This document shows positions 60,935 through 64,000 of a stretch of DNA of 64,000 bases, piece after piece; the first letter of the stretch is position 1, and each line of letters starts with the position of its first letter. Where the stretch lies: the NCBI RefSeq assembly GCF_028554725.1, contig NC_071672.1, positions 30,462,944-30,526,943 on the forward strand. Reading direction: 5' to 3'. This stretch comes from Zeugodacus cucurbitae. Taxonomy: Eukaryota; Arthropoda; Insecta; Diptera; Tephritidae. The notes beneath the pieces were generated by a model. That model was not told the DNA's origin. It worked only from the letters and a program-made list of their open reading frames with translations, and searched no databases. The translations under genes were made by a program, and so were the position numbers.

Positions 60935-61530
60935 TCCAAGGCGTCAACGATTTGCTCTATGGGTTCTTGAAAAGTTCCAAGAAGATACGATGTTTTCGAG
61001 CCAAATTCTGTTCAGCGTTGTGGCCCATTTGTGGCTCAATGAGTATGTAAACAAGCAAAATTGCCGCATTTGGGGCGAAGAGCAACTTGAAAATATTCAA
61101 GGGCTGCCATTTCAACGCCAAAAACGGTTTATTGTCAATGGTTCCGTTATTGCGCATGATAACCGACTATTTGCTGTCTGAAATCGAAGCTCGTGATCTC
61201 AGCGATTCATTTGGTTTCAACAAGACTTTTCACATATTGCATCAATTAATGGATTTATCGAGAGAACAGTGAGCGTTTTGGTCTATATTATTTTTCCTGT
61301 TTTCAGTCCTTGGAGCAAAACATCACGCGTGTCCGTCGCTAGTCGACATGCTCGAACGAGTCATCGAAAATTCGACTCAACGTAGCCGCGGCCAAAATTT
61401 TAAAGTGATAACCTTTAAAAAATAAATGCCAAATAATGTTCTTTCGAATGATAATAAACATTCAACATAAAATTTTAATTTTCTGTCTCTTTTTTTTTAA
61501 TTAGTAAACCTCGAAATGGATCACCCTGTA
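60935..61530 (+). pseudogene. mariner/IS630-type transposase pseudogene with 3' inverted-repeat end
   Basis: Frames joined by eye give ALWVLEKFQEDTMF, then the catalytic-region block HLWLNEYVNKQNCRIWGEEQ (family version: SDEAHFWLNG-VNKQNCRIW). Much of the central DDE/D region is lost. Farther on comes MLERVIENSTQRSRGQNFK and a stop, matching the transposase C-terminus. The sequence ends in cctcgaaatggatcaccctg+ta, the usual outer end of this group. The Asp of the first catalytic motif is replaced (VVAH for SDEAH). Different subgroup from the copy at 29.5-29.9 kb. Confidence 0.78.
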
Positions 61531-61931
61531 TAATGTAATGCCTTTCACATACCTGTGAGTTTCTTACAGAATTAAAGTATTTCTGGAAAGTCATGATAAA
61601 CAAAAAGTATATATGGTACAGATACATTAAAAATTAAAATTTTGCGATTAAATGTGTTGAAGTGGGCCGTAAGTGAAGTGGATACCAGCATGGTTATTGG
61701 TAAATGGTACAGGGATTCGACTGCCACCATAGACATAACAATGTATATAAATAAACTTAGCTAGTGTGTTATGAACAAATTAATTTGCCTGAGGCTCTGC
61801 GTTACACATAGGAATTTTGGGAAAATATATCTTTTCATTAAAATCACTAGTTTCAGCACTGTTGGCTGCTGACAAAACCATAGTTTCTAGGTGGAACATA
61901 GGTCATCCAGATATTTATATTTATTTATATA
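61531..61931. other. No supported feature
   Basis: AT-rich sequence between the mariner remnant and the pogo-like MITE. Confidence 0.45.
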
Positions 61932-62483
61932 CAGTGAAATTTCTCTAACTCAAATCACCATAATTCACAAAAAAACTTCGAGTTACAGAATTTTCATTAA
62001 AACATGAATTTAAAAAAACTGTAAAATATAGATTTATACACAGTTTTATTTATTTACTTCGTATAAAGTTTTATGTAAATACGTTAAAACACGTATCCTG
62101 TAATTTTTTCGTTGCACTTTGCTATTGTTTGGCTATTGAAGTCTGTATCCCATGCCTTTGTTACATGATTTACGCAACCCATAAGTATAATATCATATTT
62201 TTTGTTAGCCTCCATGCGATATAGAGAGACACTTTTAAAATACAGACTCGATAGTAAAATTTAAAATTTTGTATTTTCCCCTGGTCGAAAAATTCGATTT
62301 ATGGAATGAATTTTGTATGTAATTTTACTTCTATTGCCATTTCAAAAGTTCGAGTTATGGAGAACTTCGTGTTATAGAAGTTCGAGTTATGGAAGGAAAT
62401 TTGTATGAAATTTGATTTCTAAACGCTATTGTCAATTTAAAAGTTCGAGTTATGGCGATCTTCGAGTTATGGAAGTTCCACTG
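61932..62483. mobile_element. pogo-like MITE, 552 bp
   Basis: Begins CAGTGAAATTTCTCTAACTC; the right end, reverse complement, begins CAGTGGAACTTCCATAACTC. TA lies on both sides (61930-61931 and 62484-62485). Near the right end the unit ttcgagttatgg is repeated five or more times. CAGT ends with TA duplication and an ATAACTCGAA-type repeat fit non-autonomous pogo/Tigger-like elements. No transposase frame. Confidence 0.78.
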
Positions 62484-63575
62484 TATATTTAATTTAATTT
62501 ATATGACTCCACAGAATTTTATTTCGCCGTATTTATAATGTCATTGCAGTAAAGGAGTAATAAGAGACATACATACAGACATACGTACATGCATACGTAC
62601 ACACGTACTCGTATAGTATTTTTGAAAATGTACTTAAATAACTGTATGAATATTTTCTTATTTTTCCCCTAAGTTCTAGGGATGCCCTGCTGTTGAGAAT
62701 TGGTTATTGACGAGGCTTATTTAGTTATAACATACATGTATATGTATTGTATTACGTATTCATTTAAGACAATGTTTTTGAACTCTTGGAAAATTCGCAT
62801 TATAATGTCGCATAAAAGATATGATGGCAACTCTGCTGTATACATACATGTCATCGAAGACAACATTGCAGTGGTAGCGTAATATGATCAAATAAACTGA
62901 TAATATGACGAGATAATAGAGATAATTTAAATCGTGTTTAGTGGGCAGGTAAAATTACAAACACGTCAAAATCCGCAATCAAAAATAAAAATCAAATAAT
63001 TTAAAATCAGAGCAACACAAATTTAGTACTTATACGACCGGGTATAATCGAATTCCTTTTAGTTGAACGGTGGATGCGCTGTAACCGTTACGTGCTGCTT
63101 GTTTAAACGCTGCTCAATTTCGGTTTTAATAACAGTAACAAATCGGAAAGCAATAAATTGCATATAACGTCGGATTTCGATATCGTATCTGTCTGTAGTT
63201 AGTACATGTAAGTGTCAATGCACTTTGAAGCAAAATTTCAAATTTTTTATTGTTATTGAGCTGTGTGATTGCATACAAGTTGTGATTGCTAATTTGAATA
63301 AATATTCGTTATGTGCTTTATAATATGTTTATAAATATTAATTAATATCATAAACTGCACGGGTTGAGTATAAGTGATTGAATCGTAAATATTATACATG
63401 GCACGAGTTGCCGAAATTCTGCGAAAAAATATTATTAACCAAAGCGAACCTGTTTAAATATAATTTCATCTCCCTTAGCTGAAAACAACTGATATGTAAT
63501 TTGAAATATGCATAAATGTTTGCAACGATTTAAATTTATAAAAAAATATAAAAAACGCTGTATTCTAAGTATATA
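62484..63575. other. No supported gene; unique AT-rich sequence
   Basis: Short simple-sequence stretch of acatac/gtac words at 62565-62610. Otherwise nothing identifiable. Confidence 0.45.
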
Positions 63576-63722
63576 CAGTTGAACTTCCATGACTCAAAGC
63601 ACTATTATCCACAAAAAAAACTTCGAGTTACTCTCTAAGAGACTAACTTCGAGTTATGGAAGGAAATTTGGATGAAACTTGACCTCTTTTGCCAATTCAA
63701 GAGTTCGAGTTATGGAAGGTGA
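63576..63722 (+). mobile_element. pogo-like MITE, truncated copy
   Basis: Begins after TA with CAGTTGAACTTCCATGACTC and includes cttcgagttatggaaggaaa and gttcgagttatggaagg, like the element at 61932. The right CAGT end is missing and the interior is heavily deleted. Confidence 0.7.
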
Positions 63723-64000
63723 ACAATTCGCAATTAATTTTTAAAACATGAAACCTGGTTAATTTAAGCGCAAATTTTGTACTTTATGAAAATTTCATGG
63801 TTAGCAAACCGACGGCAGAAAGCCGAAATCGTTATTTTTAAATAAACTGCAAGAATTGTTTAATCCAGAACGCTGTTAAATGGTGCATATTGTTTTTCAT
63901 TCGCATATTTATGAAATATCTGTGTATGTTTGTATGTCTTACGCTAAAGTATGACATGTTAAGTACTATATGTAAGTGTTCTTTAAGAAAGTTCGATAAA
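63723..64000. other. No supported feature
   Basis: AT-rich sequence up to the window edge. Confidence 0.4.

Overview
This is eukaryotic DNA from a higher (brachyceran) fly. A tephritid fruit fly is my best guess: the only clear host gene has spliced exons very close to fly Plexin A, and the interspersed repeats are of the kind seen in fruit-fly genomes. Species and chromosome are inference. The window is AT-rich and repeat-dense, with one real protein-coding gene.

Layout. (1) 1-19904 is an uninterrupted satellite of about 365-bp units (roughly 53) whose 5' edge lies outside the window. It has higher-order structure: a 6-monomer unit of exactly 2190 bp and a 7-monomer unit of exactly 2565 bp. 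A few monomers carry a 181-222 bp extra segment. Each monomer begins with a TCTATACTAATATTATAAAG motif that looks like a Helitron 5' end. (2) 19905-21285 is a LOA/R1-like non-LTR retrotransposon piece (ORF1 with a DUF4780-like domain plus the first residues of an endonuclease ORF2), embedded in the satellite with a 125-bp loss of satellite DNA. (3) 21286-30740 is a transposon graveyard. It holds the satellite remnant, six copies of an interspersed repeat here called family B, a dead Helitron helicase with an intact Helitron-type 3' end (24437), a 382-bp TTAA-flanked MITE, a mariner pseudogene and a LINE reverse-transcriptase tail. (4) 30741-38389 is AT-rich sequence downstream of the gene, with one family B copy.

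(5) 38390-49523 (minus strand) is the complete coding region of Plexin A in eight exons (6018 nt, 2005 residues). All reading phases match and all splice sites are GT-AG. The protein is a semaphorin receptor: signal peptide, Ser/Gly-rich linker, Sema domain, three PSI domains, IPT repeats, one membrane helix, and a split cytoplasmic GAP domain interrupted by a Rho-GTPase-binding domain. A splice acceptor 17 nt upstream of the start codon shows that at least one 5' UTR exon lies at higher coordinates. The introns contain a family B copy, a long (TTA)n tract next to a donor site, and a 121-bp fold-back element.

(6) 49541-64000 is upstream or 5'-intron sequence. It holds further family B copies, a LINE reverse-transcriptase fragment, a second mariner-type pseudogene, pogo-like MITEs, three copies of a local ~120-bp repeat, and an unidentified cluster of open segments with splice-like boundaries at about 58.0-58.8 kb.

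Plexin A sits on the dot chromosome (Muller F) of Drosophila, an element that is X-linked in many other flies. Long satellite and nested dead elements around a normal gene would fit that setting.
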